From NCBI GenBank assembly GCA_945910005.1, contig OX246744.1:39113200-39177199 (forward strand): DNA of 64,000 bases, given 5' to 3'. Of this stretch, positions 33,311-43,794 are shown one piece after another. The notes below the pieces were generated by a model. That model saw only the letters and a program-made list of their open reading frames with translations, was not told where the DNA came from and did not search any database. Position 1 is the stretch's first letter, and the number at the start of each line of letters is the position of its first letter. This DNA comes from Isoperla grammatica (taxonomy: Eukaryota > Arthropoda > Insecta > Plecoptera > Perlodidae). Position numbers and translations under genes: made by a program.

Positions 33311-33617
33311 GCCACCTAGGGACTGCTACCTTATCGTGGTGGGCAGGTTTGCGTGCTTTGTTGATCCCGAGAGCTATGCCGGCGGAAGCGTATGCTTCTG
33401 GTAGGGCCACCCTAGCCGGACTGGTCGAGGAGGAGAAGTCAGACGAAGTGCAGTCCACACCTTAATCCCCTTTCCTCCCCTTTCCCTTTCCTCACGTGCC
33501 CTCCTACTTTCCCCTTTCCTCCAAAGAGCCCCCAATTTCATCTTCATTATCACCTACTCATCGTCTTGATTAGCCAAGTTGCAAAAATATAAGACGTAAA
33601 GCCCAAATAATCAAATT
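33311..33617 (+). mobile_element. Element S, full copy
   Basis: Complete, with a slightly changed start (GCCACCTAGGGACTGC) and the ATAAGACG tail variant. It stands after unrelated sequence at 33121-33310. Confidence 0.8.
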
Positions 33618-33863
33618 AATCCCGAGAGCTATGCCGGCGGAAGCGTATGCTTCTGGCACAGATAACTAATTAACTTGCTTCTGGTAGAGACACCCTAGCC
33701 GGACAGGTCGAGGAGGAGAAGTCAGACGAAAATGCAGTCCACATCCTCCCTCCCCCCTTCCTCTCTTTTTCTCCCCCTTTCCCTTTTCCACCCCGCCCTC
33801 CTACTGCTTCTTTCCTCCACACAGCCCCCTATTTCATTTTAATTTCATTTTCATATTTCACCC

Positions 33864-34170
33864 CTGCCCAGGGACTGCTACCTTATCGTGGTGGGCAAGT
33901 TTGCGTGCTTTTGTGATCCCGAGAGCTATACCGGCGGAAGCGTATGCTTCTGGTAGGGCCACCCTAGCCGGACTGGTCGAGGAGGAGAAGTCAGACGAAG
34001 TGCAGTCCACACCCCAAGCCCCTTTCCTCTACCTTCTTCTTTCCACCCCCGCCCTCCTATTGACCCCTTTCCTCCAAACAGCCCCTTATTTCATCTTTAT
34101 ATATCACCCACTCATTGTCTCGATTAGCCTCGTTGCAAAAATATGAGACGTTAAGCCCAAATAATCAAAT
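33864..34170 (+). mobile_element. Element S, full copy
   Basis: It begins directly after TTCATATTTCACCC of the previous partial copy, another same-orientation internal junction. The tail ends AATAATCAAAT. Confidence 0.85.
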
Positions 34171-35819
34171 CATATTTCACCTCTCATCGTCTCGATTAGC
34201 CAAGTTGCAAATAAAGGAGACGTTGAGCCGAATTTCAATCAATTATCTCGATTATTTAATTGCACAAATAATCAATAATAGGACGTAGAACCCGAATATC
34301 ATAATCATCGAATACGGCGTTAAACACAAATAGTCAAATCAAATCCTCCAATCGACCCCCCCACCCCACGTAGAAGTCAGACGAAGTGCAGTCCACACCC
34401 CAATTCCTTTTCCTCCCTTTTCCCCCTTTCCTCCAAACAGCCCCATATTTTATCTTCATATATCACCCACTCATTGTCTCGATTAGCCTCGTTGCAAAAA
34501 TATGAGACGTTAAGCCCAAATAACAAACTAACCCCTTTTCTCCCCGCCCTCCTACTGGCCCCTTTCTTCTTAACACCCCCCATTATCTTCATAAGTCACC
34601 CACTCATTGTCTCGATTAGCCACGTTGCAAAAATATGAGACGTTCCCCTTTACTCTCCTTTCCCCTTTCCTCACGCACACTCCTACTTGCCCCTTTCCTC
34701 CAAAAAGCCCCCAATTATATCTTCATTATCACCTCCATCGTCTTGATTACCCAAGTTGCAAAAATACAAGACGTTAAGCCCAAATATCATCATCATCATC
34801 ATTAGCCCAAATATTCAGACGAAGTGCAGTCCACACCCCAATCCCCTTTCCTCCCCCTTCCCACCCCGCCCTCCCCTTTCCTCCAAACAGCCCCATATTT
34901 CATCTTCATATATCACCCACTTATTGTCTCAATTAGCCTCGTTGCAAAAATATGAGACGTTAAGCCCAAATATCAATAAATCAATAAAAAAACAAATACC
35001 AATCAATCAATCCATCGAGATAAGTGTCTCGTCCACCGCGAGATAGCAAGAGAATCTCGTCCACCGCGAGAACGCAAGAGCTGACCGCGTCGATAAAACC
35101 TCAACGCGCGACCACTTTAGTACTTTACAAAATAAGCTTTTTACTCAAATTCCGTCCCGTCCGTCAAACGTTGAGCTCTTATCTCCGGCCGGCAGCTCGG
35201 GGCAAGGGAGGTGCTACCTCGTATGACTGACATTACAATTGTCTCTTGATTTGATTCTGCTAAATATTGTTGTAATACTTACTACCTACAACATAAATCT
35301 AGGCTAAAAAGTACACAACAATATCAAAGTCTAGCTCAGACGAAATGCAGCCCACACCCCAATCCCCTTTCCTCCCCCTTCCCCTTTCCACCCCGCCCTC
35401 CTATTGTCCCCTTTCCTCCAAACAGCCCCCTATTTCATCTTCATATATCACCCACTCATTGTCTCGAAGAGCCTCGTTGCAAAAATATGAGACGTTAAGC
35501 CCAAATAATCAAAATTGGCCTAGTCCACCTAGAGCTATTCAGAATTCATGTTTCAGGCATAGGCCTATGATCAAGTAAAATAATTGCTAATTAGCATACT
35601 CTCAACTGAAGAATAAATGTAGTTGATAATCATGTACACACACACTTGCAAATCAATTGTTAACAGTATTATCATGCAAAAACAATACAAAAAACTATAA
35701 AATCAATTATAAGATGCTGGTGTGTACTTATAGCTCTCCATGTTTCAATTTTCTTAAAAATTTACAACCAGTAACAAAGCCTTAGGAAAGCAAAACACCA
35801 CGCCTCATATCTTGCAAAC

Positions 35820-36053
35820 ACTCTGCCTATCAGTCTGTATCTGTGTCCAACTGTCCGCACACACGAGGCGCAGTGGGCCCGGGCCCGTTGTAACACTCTG
35901 CCTGTGTGTCTGTATCTGTGTCCAACTGTCCGCACAGACGAGGCGCAGTGGGCCCGGGCCCGTTGTAACACTCTGCCTGTGTGTCTGTATCTGTGTCCAA
36001 CTGTCCGCACAGACGAGGCGCAGTGGGCCCGGGCCCGTTGTAACACTCTGCCT
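35820..36053. repeat. 75-bp tandem repeat, about 3 units, with a 12-bp GC palindrome
   Basis: Each unit holds CACTCTGCCTGTGTGTCTGT, CCAACTGTCCGCACAGACGA and GGGCCCGGGCCC, the last a perfect palindrome. The first unit differs at a few bases (CCTATCAGTC). The period is divisible by three, so both strands are open; this is not evidence of a gene. Confidence 0.92.
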
Positions 36054-36277
36054 GTGCAGTACCCCTATGAATATTTCATGTAAAACTGTCGTGGGTACTT
36101 ACGCAAAGAAAGAAACTTGAAAATTATGGGATTTTGAAAAAAGAAAAAAAAAATTTAAGTACAAAAAGTACATAAATCATGTAAAACTGTCATGTGGAAT
36201 TGGCGGTAATGGCGGCTGCGAGCTTCATCACTATCGCAAGGACTACTCCACTCTTGCTCGTCCGGGATAGTCCGATA

Positions 36278-36577
36278 CTTGCCCAGGGCCACCTTATCGT
36301 GGTGGGCAGGTTTGCGTGCTTTGTTGATCCCGAGAGCTATGCCGGCGGAAGCGTATGCTTCTGGTAGGGTCACCCAAGCCCGACTGGTCGAGGAGGAGGA
36401 GTCAGACGAAATGCAGTCCACACCACAATCCCCTTTCCTCCCCCTTCCCCTTTCCACCCCGCCCTCCTATTGGCCCTTTGCTCCAAACAGCCCCCTATTT
36501 CATCTTCATATATCACCCACTCATTGTCTCGATTAGCCTCGTTGCAAAAATATGAGACGTTAAGCCCAAATAATCAA
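36278..36577 (+). mobile_element. Element S, full copy
   Basis: Complete apart from a short deletion in the head (GGGCCACC replaces GGGACTGCTACC). A further S head starts six bases after its tail. Confidence 0.8.
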
Positions 36578-36582
36578 AAAAT

Positions 36583-36696
36583 CTTGCCCAGGGACTGCTA
36601 CCTTATCGTGGTGGGCAGGTTTGTGTGCTTTAATGATTTCTGGAGCTATGCCGGTGGAAGCGTATGCTTCTGGTAGGGCCACTCAAGCCGGACAGG
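36583..36696 (+). mobile_element. Element S head, interrupted by a LINE
   Basis: It runs from CTTGCCCAGGGACTGC to GCCGGACAGG and then changes at once into LINE ORF2 sequence. S-like sequence (CCTCCAAACAGCCCCATATT) resumes at 37321-37357 after the LINE 3' end. About 120 bp of S is missing, so the insertion came with a deletion. Confidence 0.75.
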
Positions 36697-37318
36697 ACAT
36701 CGCCATGTTGACTTCGATATCGTCCCTGTTCCAGATGTCAAGAGTGCGTTCAAACAAGTCATTTAAGATAAACGACAAGCTGCTTGGGACCAAGTGCAAC
36801 TGAACAAGTTGCACAGTGTGATGCCTAAATTGATCAATAAAGTTCGGCCTCCTTCTTCCCGTCTTTCTCGCCGGGAAGAGGTTGTGTTGGCACGGGTTCG
36901 CATTGGCCACACTCGTTTGACTCATGGCTATCTCCTCACTAGAGAAAAAGTTGTCCCAAAATGTGACACCTGTGACGTTACTCTGACTGTACGTCACATA
37001 TTGTCAGAATGCACCAAACATGATGTGTTAAAAACACAATTAAAGCTTTTTCCGTCGTATGAAGAACTTTTGTCATACGAGAATTGTGATAAACTTTTAA
37101 AATTTCTTGTCCGCACACAGTTTTTCCAACAATTTTAAAAATACATTACAACCAATATTAAATATAAAATAATATAAATTATATTCATATAAAATTAAAA
37201 CATAATTACTACTTTCATAGTTACTTTATAACTTAGCTTGCAAAACACTATCTTGGTGGCGCAAAATGGCCTAACTGGTTGAAGCGCCCTTAAACCCAAT
37301 AAATTCAATTCAAAAAAT
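36697..37318 (+). mobile_element. 5'-truncated I-like (Nimb/I group) LINE: ORF2 C-terminus plus 3' UTR
   Basis: From 36698 one frame reads through a TAA at 36764-36766 to the natural stop at about 37136-37138. Motifs: DKRQAAWDQ followed by NKLHSV, then RREEVVLARVRIGHTRLTH, then a Cys/His cluster CDTCDVTLTVRHILSEC. The RIGHTRLTH box followed by C-x2-C-x7-H-x4-C is typical of the C-terminus of I-group LINE ORF2, after the RNase H domain. The 3' UTR ends GCGCCCTTAAACCCAATAAA plus TTCAATTC. Truncation and the TAA make it dead. It is the parent type of the fragments at 22826, 30628 and 31924. Confidence 0.75.
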
Positions 37319-37357
37319 TCCTCCAAACAGCCCCATATTTCATCTTCATGTATCACT

Positions 37358-37917
37358 AGTGTATGTTGTAAATCTTAGCTCAATCTCAACATAAATGAAG
37401 TTTCAATGGATCGCTTTAAGCCTCAACACAACGCAAGAGTCATGCTGTCACACGGAGTAACAGGCAAACCCACTATTTGAAGTTGGTCTCCCTACACTTT
37501 CGTTGGTTGGCCCCGCCGTGAAGTCACGCATGGCTAATGCATGCATGGCGTCATGCAGTGTTGCCGTGGTCGGGCTCGCGCCCCCACCGTTTCTGGATGC
37601 TATTTCGTGTGTTTAGTCACGAATATCTCCCAAACGAGTTCCGTTACATATACTTTTTGAAGCCCTGGTTTAATAAATGTTTCATTATCTGTAATGTGAT
37701 ACATTATTTAATATTAATAATGTTTGATTTCATGTTGGTCTACTGTATTGTGTTTTTGCTCCACAGGTGTAGGTTTTTCCAATCTTACAATTTTATGGTC
37801 TACTACATGAATACTTAATTAAAAAAAAAAAAAAATGTGTTCAACCCAGAAAATGCATAACTAATAGAATTGATTTCAATAGTTAAGGGAAGTTATAAGC
37901 CCTCCCCCCCCCTTCCT
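37358..37917. other. Unassigned sequence
   Basis: It contains a hydrophobic 93-residue open frame (37537-37818) with no domain I recognise and AT-rich codons, an A14 run near 37821 and a C-rich run near 37903. If the exon at 37918-38184 is real, its minus-strand 3' UTR lies here; no clear AATAAA is visible close by. Confidence 0.35.
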
Positions 37918-38184
37918 TCAACAGTTCTTGAACATTATTATTCTAGTGCCCCTCCCTATGTTTCCTGTCAGACTATTGCAAGTAAGTTTTGGCCTTGCTG
38001 ACTCAATGTGACTAAGGATAATTATCATTAGTTGGCCAGACGTTGGGCGGTCGATAGTTCCATCGTTCACCATTGGCCAGACGCTTGTTTCGTCATCAGT
38101 TAGTGTCACGTGGTCGTCATCACTGAGCATCATGTCCATGAGTTCTCTCTCCACGCGCGCCAGCCCGGCAGTCAACTCATCTTC
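37918..38184 (-). CDS. Putative 3' coding exon of an unrecognised minus-strand gene (joins 40176-40533)
   Basis: On the minus strand TTTCTTTCATAG at 38185 is a good splice acceptor. The exon opens in phase 0 and stays open for 88 codons to a TGA at 37918-37920. The first two thirds are acidic and protein-like (ERELMDMMLSDDDHVTLTDDE, shortened here as ERELMDMM then SDDDHVTLTDDE). The last 25 or so residues look less so, and a weak internal donor cannot be excluded. The phase matches the donor at 40176, and the two exons are separated by about 2 kb. I do not recognise the protein. Confidence 0.5.
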   Translation of the reverse strand, partial: EDELTAGLARVERELMDMMLSDDDHVTLTDDETSVWPMVNDGTIDRPTSGQLMIIILSHIESARPKLTCNSLTGNIGRGTRIIMFKNC

Positions 38185-38940
38185 CTATGAAAGAAATGCT
38201 AGGTTTCAAATTTAAGCCAAGTGGCATCTTTGAGACTTGAAATAATGGCAAAAAGGATCTTCTTATATTCAGGGCAATAATGCTTGACATTGAAAGTTTG
38301 GGACCAAGCTTACTTGTGCTCTATAAAACAATTACAGCAAGGCTTGGAATCTATTTTCGGCAAGGTTTCAGTTTGGTTCCGTTCATTGTATTTAATTACG
38401 GAGCCGGTTGTCGGAGTAAGACTCTAAATATCTTTACAGGGAAACCCCAAATTGTACCGATCGGAGGAAGACGTTGAAAAAAAACAAGACAAAATAAAAA
38501 CAATACAAAACCAAAACAGGACAATAACCTCAAAACGTTGACAAAATTCTTAAGTGGGCAACACACTGGAAAGTGAAAAGAGTGGAAAATAAAAAGTGAA
38601 AAGAAAAAGTCAACTTTTTGAAGACGCCACACTGGAGTCTCTTGATACTTTTAATAACGAATTATTAACCAGCTGATTATCACAGCAACCTATGCAATAC
38701 CACAGTTTGATATAGGCCTACAAAGACCGTGAGATGAGTAATATGATCGTTGACTATTTTAAAGTTTATCCTCATGACGCCATGAACTAAACAATCGCCA
38801 ACAAATGATCAAAGTCATTTTACTTTCACTCGTCACTTGTCGAGCAATGATCGACTTTAGGGAGAGCTTACCAATTTTCTCTCTTCTTAATTCCCAGTGT
38901 GGTACAGTATCAACATGGTAAGTCCCATAAGCTAAGCTGT
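38185..38940. other. Probable intron, part 1
   Basis: This lies between the two minus-strand exons. I see no repeat or gene that I can support; short open frames on both strands have no motif. Confidence 0.4.
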
Positions 38941-38943
38941 TTT

Positions 38944-38993
38944 ACTCAGTGTGAGTAGAATCTTTTTTTTTTAAATGTCTACTCACGCTGAGT
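38944..38993. repeat. Hairpin: 16-bp inverted repeat ACTCAGTGTGAGTAGA
   Basis: 38944-38959 pairs with 38978-38993 (TCTACTCACGCTGAGT, one mismatch) across an A/T-rich loop. The right half, ACTCACGCTGAGTGATCAA, recurs at about 45293, which suggests a dispersed repeat terminus. Confidence 0.7.
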
Positions 38994-39000
38994 GATCAAG

Positions 39001-40175
39001 ACCACTAGTTGGCCGAAATGTCTGAGGATATTTATTTGTTTACTCAATCTCTATGTTTCTCATGCGACCTATCTAGTTTCTCAGGTAAGCTGTCGACCTT
39101 CAGTGTATTCATGTTCTTTGTGGCCTATCAATTATCTCAGCTTGGCCTCTCTAACCTCAAATACACTAATATAGTAGTACCTATGTAATAATATAGGCCT
39201 ACATAGTTTGGAGATTTAGCAATAATTATTGAACACAAATCCGCATGACTCAAGATCAAACTCAGAACCTCCGACTATATGTATTGGTGTTGTTGTTGTT
39301 GCCCCGTGAACTACTGGTGCCAGGAACATTGCACATTGCACGTCCACCACTCAATATCAATATCTAACAGAAATCAGAAAATCTACGTAACGATAAGCGT
39401 AGCAGTTACGAACTGCGTTATTCGGGCAAAGTCAAGGTATTGCCGTAGTGGAGAAAGACGAACACACCAAATCTGTGAAAACAAGTTTAGAACCATCGCG
39501 TGTCTTCAAACCAGTCAGAGTTATGGGTAGCAATAATTTGGCAGTTAACTGTGCCGCTCGGGATGGATCCTCCTGTGTTACGTAGGCCTACACGTGACAT
39601 GCTTCTTAACGGAGGGGAAGCTGGTACGAGTTGGCGGTGAACAAACACTGTTTGACAGCATGCAAACATAGTCATTTGCTTCTCAAAATTACTAGAAAAC
39701 TATTACTCAAATTTGCTTAAAAAAAATTCATGTGTAGGCCTATGCCTTTAGTTGAGTAATTTTTTTCACCATTTATAATTTTTTCTAGGACAACACAAGA
39801 CAGTTTTAAAGTCCGGTATCAAAATATTTTATCACCTGCCATGGGGCCTAAGCTATAACTAATTATTAAACAGCACAAAAGGGCCAAAAAATCAGACACG
39901 CCCACTTGAAAACTAAGGCAACGGGAAGTGGAGCCCCCAACAGGTTGTTCTAGTTCAATTACCGGTATTTGTATGTCTGTCACCACTCCCATGTCGATTG
40001 TTAGTTAGTCGCGTGCACGATGCCTGTGGTGGCCTGTATTTTATTCTATGAAAAGAAGTACGTAGCAGTAAGCCTACTGGAGTACAGCTGCAGAGAAGGC
40101 GGTCGAAATATTGTACAGAAGTGATGCCACAGACGTCAAGAGTGTTTATAATATGACAATAGCGATGGTTTTTAC
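39001..40175. other. Probable intron, part 2
   Basis: No repeat family recognised. A (TTG)n stretch lies near 39288. Open frames at 39279-39530 (+) and 39487-39675 (-) are short and unsupported. Confidence 0.4.
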
Positions 40176-40533
40176 CTGAGAAGATTTTGCAGACTTCTTC
40201 GCTTCTACTTGTAAATCTTCCTGTCGCAAAGCTTCACTCTCTTGTCTGGCTCTTTCAATCGCTTCTATTTGACTCCGCTTCTTTTCAACACTATTATTGA
40301 CTTCCAGCCCTTTAGGCCTTGGTGCTATCTTTGGCTTTATTGGTCCTTTCATGTGTTGTATATCACTTTCTATTCTAACAACACTACTCTTAACCCTATT
40401 GTTTTCATGAAAAGAATGTAATCTGTAATGTTTTACTGTTGAATAAATTTCTAAGTTCTTTGCTATACGTTCAGATATTTGCTGGCTTAACGTTTTCTTT
40501 TCACTTGAGGCCAAATTTTCTTTAAGAATATCA
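40176..40533 (-). CDS. Putative internal coding exon, coiled-coil protein, unrecognised
   Basis: The minus strand has a clean acceptor (TTTTATTTCAG at 40534) and a clean donor (TCTCAG then GTAAAAAC at 40175). Between them 358 bases are open: one base completes a codon, then 119 codons to a phase-0 donor. Residues are charged and helical: KENLASSEKKTLSQQISERI, then a basic stretch with KPKIAPRPKG, then a strongly heptad-like EKKRSQIEAIERARQESEAL. Composition, borders and phase agreement with 37918-38184 make this one of the best gene signals in the window. It could be a cytoskeletal or scaffold protein, but that is a guess. Earlier exons must lie above 40533. Confidence 0.65.
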
Positions 40534-40569
40534 CTGAAATAAAATGTACATATTAGATCCAGCCTCACT

Positions 40570-40670
40570 TAAGTGACGGACTTAGCCTAGGCCTACTCAC
40601 TGAACCAACTCAAAGTTGAGTTAGGCCTAGGCCTAGGCTAGGCGTAGGCCTACCTAGTACCCCGGTAATA
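40570..40670. repeat. Cluster of GGCCTA words
   Basis: CTAGGCCTA and GTAGGCCTAC recur about six times in 100 bp. A similar cluster lies at 22535-22640. Function unknown. Confidence 0.6.
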
Positions 40671-41054
40671 TAGAAGCTGAAATAGGCGTGACCCGGAATT
40701 AATTGGTACAGAATTTTTTTTTATCGGAAGTTGTTTGCTATGTACACCTACATATGCCAAAGAAATTTTACCGCCGTCCGACCCCCCTAATTAATGTAAT
40801 TAATTAAAATGCTACAATTAATTAATGCTTATATAACCGTTATTTTTAAAGATTTTTCTGATATTGTATATAAAATACATTAAACAAGTCCTTTTGTAAT
40901 AAGAACAACATTAAAACCTATATATAGATATTTCGGCAATCATTAATTAATTAATATCTATATAATAACATTTTTAATAAAAGGGTTCCCGTGTATAATT
41001 GGTATAATGGAATATATGGTTGATAGTTGTAAATACATAAGTAATAACATATGA

Positions 41055-41375
41055 AACTACTGTAGAAAGTTTACCGAAATAAAAGTAGTATTCGTATAAT
41101 AAATCAGCATAAATAATTAATATATTAATTATCGATGTTTAAAAGGAATACATATTTGAATATATGTATCATGGGTATCAAAAGAAAGCTACCGATACGT
41201 GGGTTTTAATATTCGGTATTTCCGGGTGAAGTAAAAAAAAAATTCCTAGGGGAAGGAGGGGGGGGGGGGGGAATGCAGATGTTTCGTTAAACGTATCAAA
41301 TAAAAGCTAATACGTTGTTTTTAGGAAAAGAACTTTAACAGGGCGATTAAAGAAATGTACCCTAGTGCTTGGCTG
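41055..41375. repeat. Dispersed repeat (family R), copy 2, without the MITE
   Basis: Homologue of 1292-2056. The MITE present in copy 1 is absent: GCTAATACGTTGTTTTTAGG continues straight on to ACCCTAGTGCTTGGCTGG. It ends at the border of the 17-bp minisatellite. Confidence 0.75.
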
Positions 41376-41386
41376 GCTATATGGAA

Positions 41387-42283
41387 AGTGAGCGAATTCT
41401 TAAGTGCGCGAAACGTAAAGTGAGCGAAAAATTTTCGTTGAGTGTCCATTCGCGCAGTTTACGTTTCGCTCACTTTACTATTCGCTCACTTTACTTTTCG
41501 CGCACTTTACTTTTCGCGCACTTTACTTTTCGCTCAGTGTCTTTTCGCGCAGTTTACGTTTCGCTCACCTTACCATTCGCTCACTTTACTTTTCGCTCAG
41601 TGTCCTTTCGCGCAGTTTACATTTCGCTCACTTTACTATTCGTTCCCTTTACTTTTCGCTCAGTGTCCTTTCGCAGAGTTTACTTTTCGCTCACTTTACT
41701 TTTCGCGCACTTTACTTTTCGCTGAGTGTCCTTCCGCGCAGCTTGTTTCGCTCACTTTACTTTTCGCTCAGTGTACTATTCGCGCATATTACTTTTTGCT
41801 CTCTTTACGTTTCGCTTACTTTATTTTTCGCTCACTTTACTTTTCGCGCACTTTACTTTTCGCTCACTTTACTATTCGCTCACTTGTCTTTTCGCTCAGT
41901 GTCCTTTCGCGCAGTTTACGTTTCGCTCACTTTACTATTCGCTCACTTTACAATTCGCGTACTTTACTTTTCGCTCACTTAACTATTCGCTCACTTTACT
42001 TTTCGCTCAGTGTCCTTTCGCTCAGTGTCCTTTCGCGCAGCTTACGTTTCGCTCATTTTACTGTTCGCTCAGTGTCCTTTCGCGCACTTTACTTTTCGCG
42101 CACTTTACTTTTCGCGCACTTTACTTTTCGCTCACTTTACTTTTCGCTCACTTTACAATTCGCGTACTTTACTTTTCGCGTACTTAACTATTCGCTCACT
42201 TAACTTTTCGCTCAGTGTCTTTTCGCGCAGTTTACGTTTCGCGCATTTTACTTTTCGCTCACTTTACTTTTCGCTCAGTGTCC
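41387..42283. repeat. 0.9-kb minisatellite, period about 17 bp
   Basis: Units of CACTTTACTTTTCGCTC alternate with variants (CAGTGTCCTTTCGCGCAGTT, CACTTTACTATTCGCTC). Roughly 50 units. All three plus frames stay open because the unit lacks stops, giving frames up to 253 residues rich in Phe, Arg, Ser and Leu. They are artefacts of the repeat. Confidence 0.95.
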
Positions 42284-42773
42284 AATTTTTGGGTTGAGTA
42301 TGTTAAACAGTAGTATTCACTGGTCCGAAAACATTCGGTATTTTTTCAAGAAGTACCTCAGAAGTCCGTTAGAGTGCGCTACTTGTCGCCATAGCGCAGG
42401 TTTAGAAAACGGTTTTCAAATACCCCTGACAATAGGCAACCCTTCAGGCTCGCATGAATAGAGGTCGACAGGTGCATTCCGTCAGGGGCATTCAGTATGC
42501 TTGTGTTGGGTGGTGGGGGTGTGGGGGTTCGGTTTGGGGAATTCTTACAATAAAAGAGGGCACCTCAAGATAGATAATAAGAAGTACAATAAACGTTTAG
42601 CGTTACATATGTTAAGCATTTAATGTGTCGTTACTCGTAATATGCCTATACACCTGCCAATGGAGAAAGATAATTGATACTATTAATATAAATATAAACA
42701 AACCAAATCTAAGAAGTCAAACAAAATGAAATATGTGTATGCCATCTAATCTAAAATATAATAATATGTATAA
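42284..42773. other. Unassigned sequence
   Basis: AT-rich with a G-rich stretch near 42505-42540. No supported feature. Confidence 0.4.
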
Positions 42774-42850
42774 CCAGGAAAACGCTCTGTGTGACGCGTT
42801 GATAAGCGAGCGCGTCCATGTCCACGAACTTTCTGGCGAAAAGTTCTCAA
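42774..42850 (+). mobile_element. Element X, 5' fragment of about 77 bp
   Basis: CCAGGAAAACGCTCTGTGTG, ACGCGTTGATAAGCGAGCGC and CGAACTTTCTGGCGAAAAGT match the first 80 bases of X copies 2 and 3. It then diverges into unrelated sequence, so only the left end is here. Confidence 0.8.
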
Positions 42851-43002
42851 ATTTATCGGCATTGTTCAATGTAAGAGATAAAGATAAAAGCGTCACTCAA
42901 CGATAAAAGTGTCGCAAACGGCCTTGTTTCTCCAGCGCCGATATACTGAAAACACTAATATCATTATTAATAAAAGAATATTGTTTTAATAGTGATAATA
43001 AC

Positions 43003-43060
43003 CAGGGGCGGCTCTACTGTAAGGGCACACGGTCACGTGCCCCACCTATTAATTATTGGT
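43003..43060 (+). mobile_element. Solo hAT-like terminus
   Basis: CAGGGGCGGCTCTA followed by GGGCACACGGTCACGTGCCC resembles hAT 5' ends I remember (CAGGGGCGGCTCTA type). The hairpin GGGCAC-GTGCCC lies just inside. No right end or target duplication was found. Confidence 0.4.
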
Positions 43061-43303
43061 AACCATTAATCATTATTATAAATAAATTAGCCTGGCCAAT
43101 AATACGTTGCTGAAATACCTACTTTTTTGTAATTTATAAAATGTTTTGAAATGTTGAAAATGTTTCTATTACGTTTGTGAAGCCAAATGTTTTAGTTTGA
43201 ACAGTAGTTCGCGCTCTCCGGGCTCAAGCCTGATGAGCCGGGACTGCTCTAGCTAATCTTATGGGGTCTAGTCAACACTACCTGCAGCTATGAATCCCAC
43301 ACT

Positions 43304-43444
43304 TTACACGTCGCTAAATGCAGCCTCCTCGGGCACAGAGAAAGTGGTGACCGAAGCCGAGTTTGGGTCGAAATCGAACGTGTTTCCATCTCTATCCTCT
43401 TTCGCGCCAGAGACCATAGGGACTTTAAGAAATATTTCTATTCT
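43304..43444 (-). CDS. Possible 3'-terminal coding exon, unrecognised
   Basis: On the minus strand CTTGAAACTTGCACAG is a plausible acceptor at 43445. The 47-codon frame then runs through GAKEDRDGNTFDFDPNSA and SVPEEAAFSDV to a TAA at 43304-43306, with many C- or G-ending codons. On the plus strand the same bases give an equally open frame starting ATG at 43290, so the strand is not certain. No family recognised. Confidence 0.3.
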   Translation of the reverse strand, partial: RIEIFLKVPMVSGAKEDRDGNTFDFDPNSASVTTFSVPEEAAFSDV

Positions 43445-43794
43445 CTGTGCAAGTTTCAAGGGTAGTAGTACAACACAATACATCACTAAACAACCTGTTG
43501 CAAATATAGTTTTATAAAAGCTCCGCCTATTAGTGTGAAAGCCTTCCTATTGGAGAATAGTCCCAAACTCGCATTCTGATTTGTGGTCACTTTCAGTCCA
43601 CGTGGAGTGGACATCTCTCTGTCACATACCTGTCTCAATAGTACGTGCCAGTCACACAAAAGACGAAGATTAGGAAGGGCAAAAAGTAGTTCAGGGAAAA
43701 TTCTCACCCCTCCCAACATAATAATAAGAGTTCCTAGAAAAGGCAATTTGACATTTATTTTTGTAATATTTTACTTGAACAGATCACCTCCAGT

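Larger units (their letters stand above)
23969..36696 (+). mobile_element. Cluster of more than 30 full or partial copies of SINE-like element S, all on the plus strand
   Basis: A complete copy is about 300-315 bp. Its head is CTGCCCAGGGACTGCTACCT, TATCGTGGTGGGCAGGTTTG, GAGAGCTATGCCGGCGGAAG and GGTAGGGCCACCCTAGCCGG, then GAGGAGAAGTCAGACGAAGT. A C/T-rich middle follows. The tail is TTGCAAAAATATGAGACGTT and AAGCCCAAAT plus (AATC)n. The head, with its GAGCTATGCCGGC and GGTAGGGCCAC words, resembles what I remember of RTE-type LINE 5' ends, and the tail looks like a LINE 3' end, so S may be an internally deleted, non-autonomous LINE. New copies usually begin right after the tail of the previous one. 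No copy in the opposite orientation was found. Partial copies not listed separately include 24288-24396, 25219-25420, 25511-25765, 25766-25940, 25944-26098, 26099-26288, 28916-29163, 30391-30627, 32197-32460, 32630-32876, 33006-33120, 34371-34530, 34815-34990 and 35336-35510. Confidence 0.85.

Noticed and set aside
23918..36555. Many 60-130-residue frames with shared MPAEAYASGRATLAG-like text
   Set aside because: These are translations of element S copies. The shared text reflects recent common origin; frames shift between copies and no start or stop is common to them.
41369..42297. Phe/Ser/Arg-rich frames up to 253 residues
   Set aside because: All three plus frames are open at once over a 17-bp repeat, which is the mark of a stop-free minisatellite rather than a gene.
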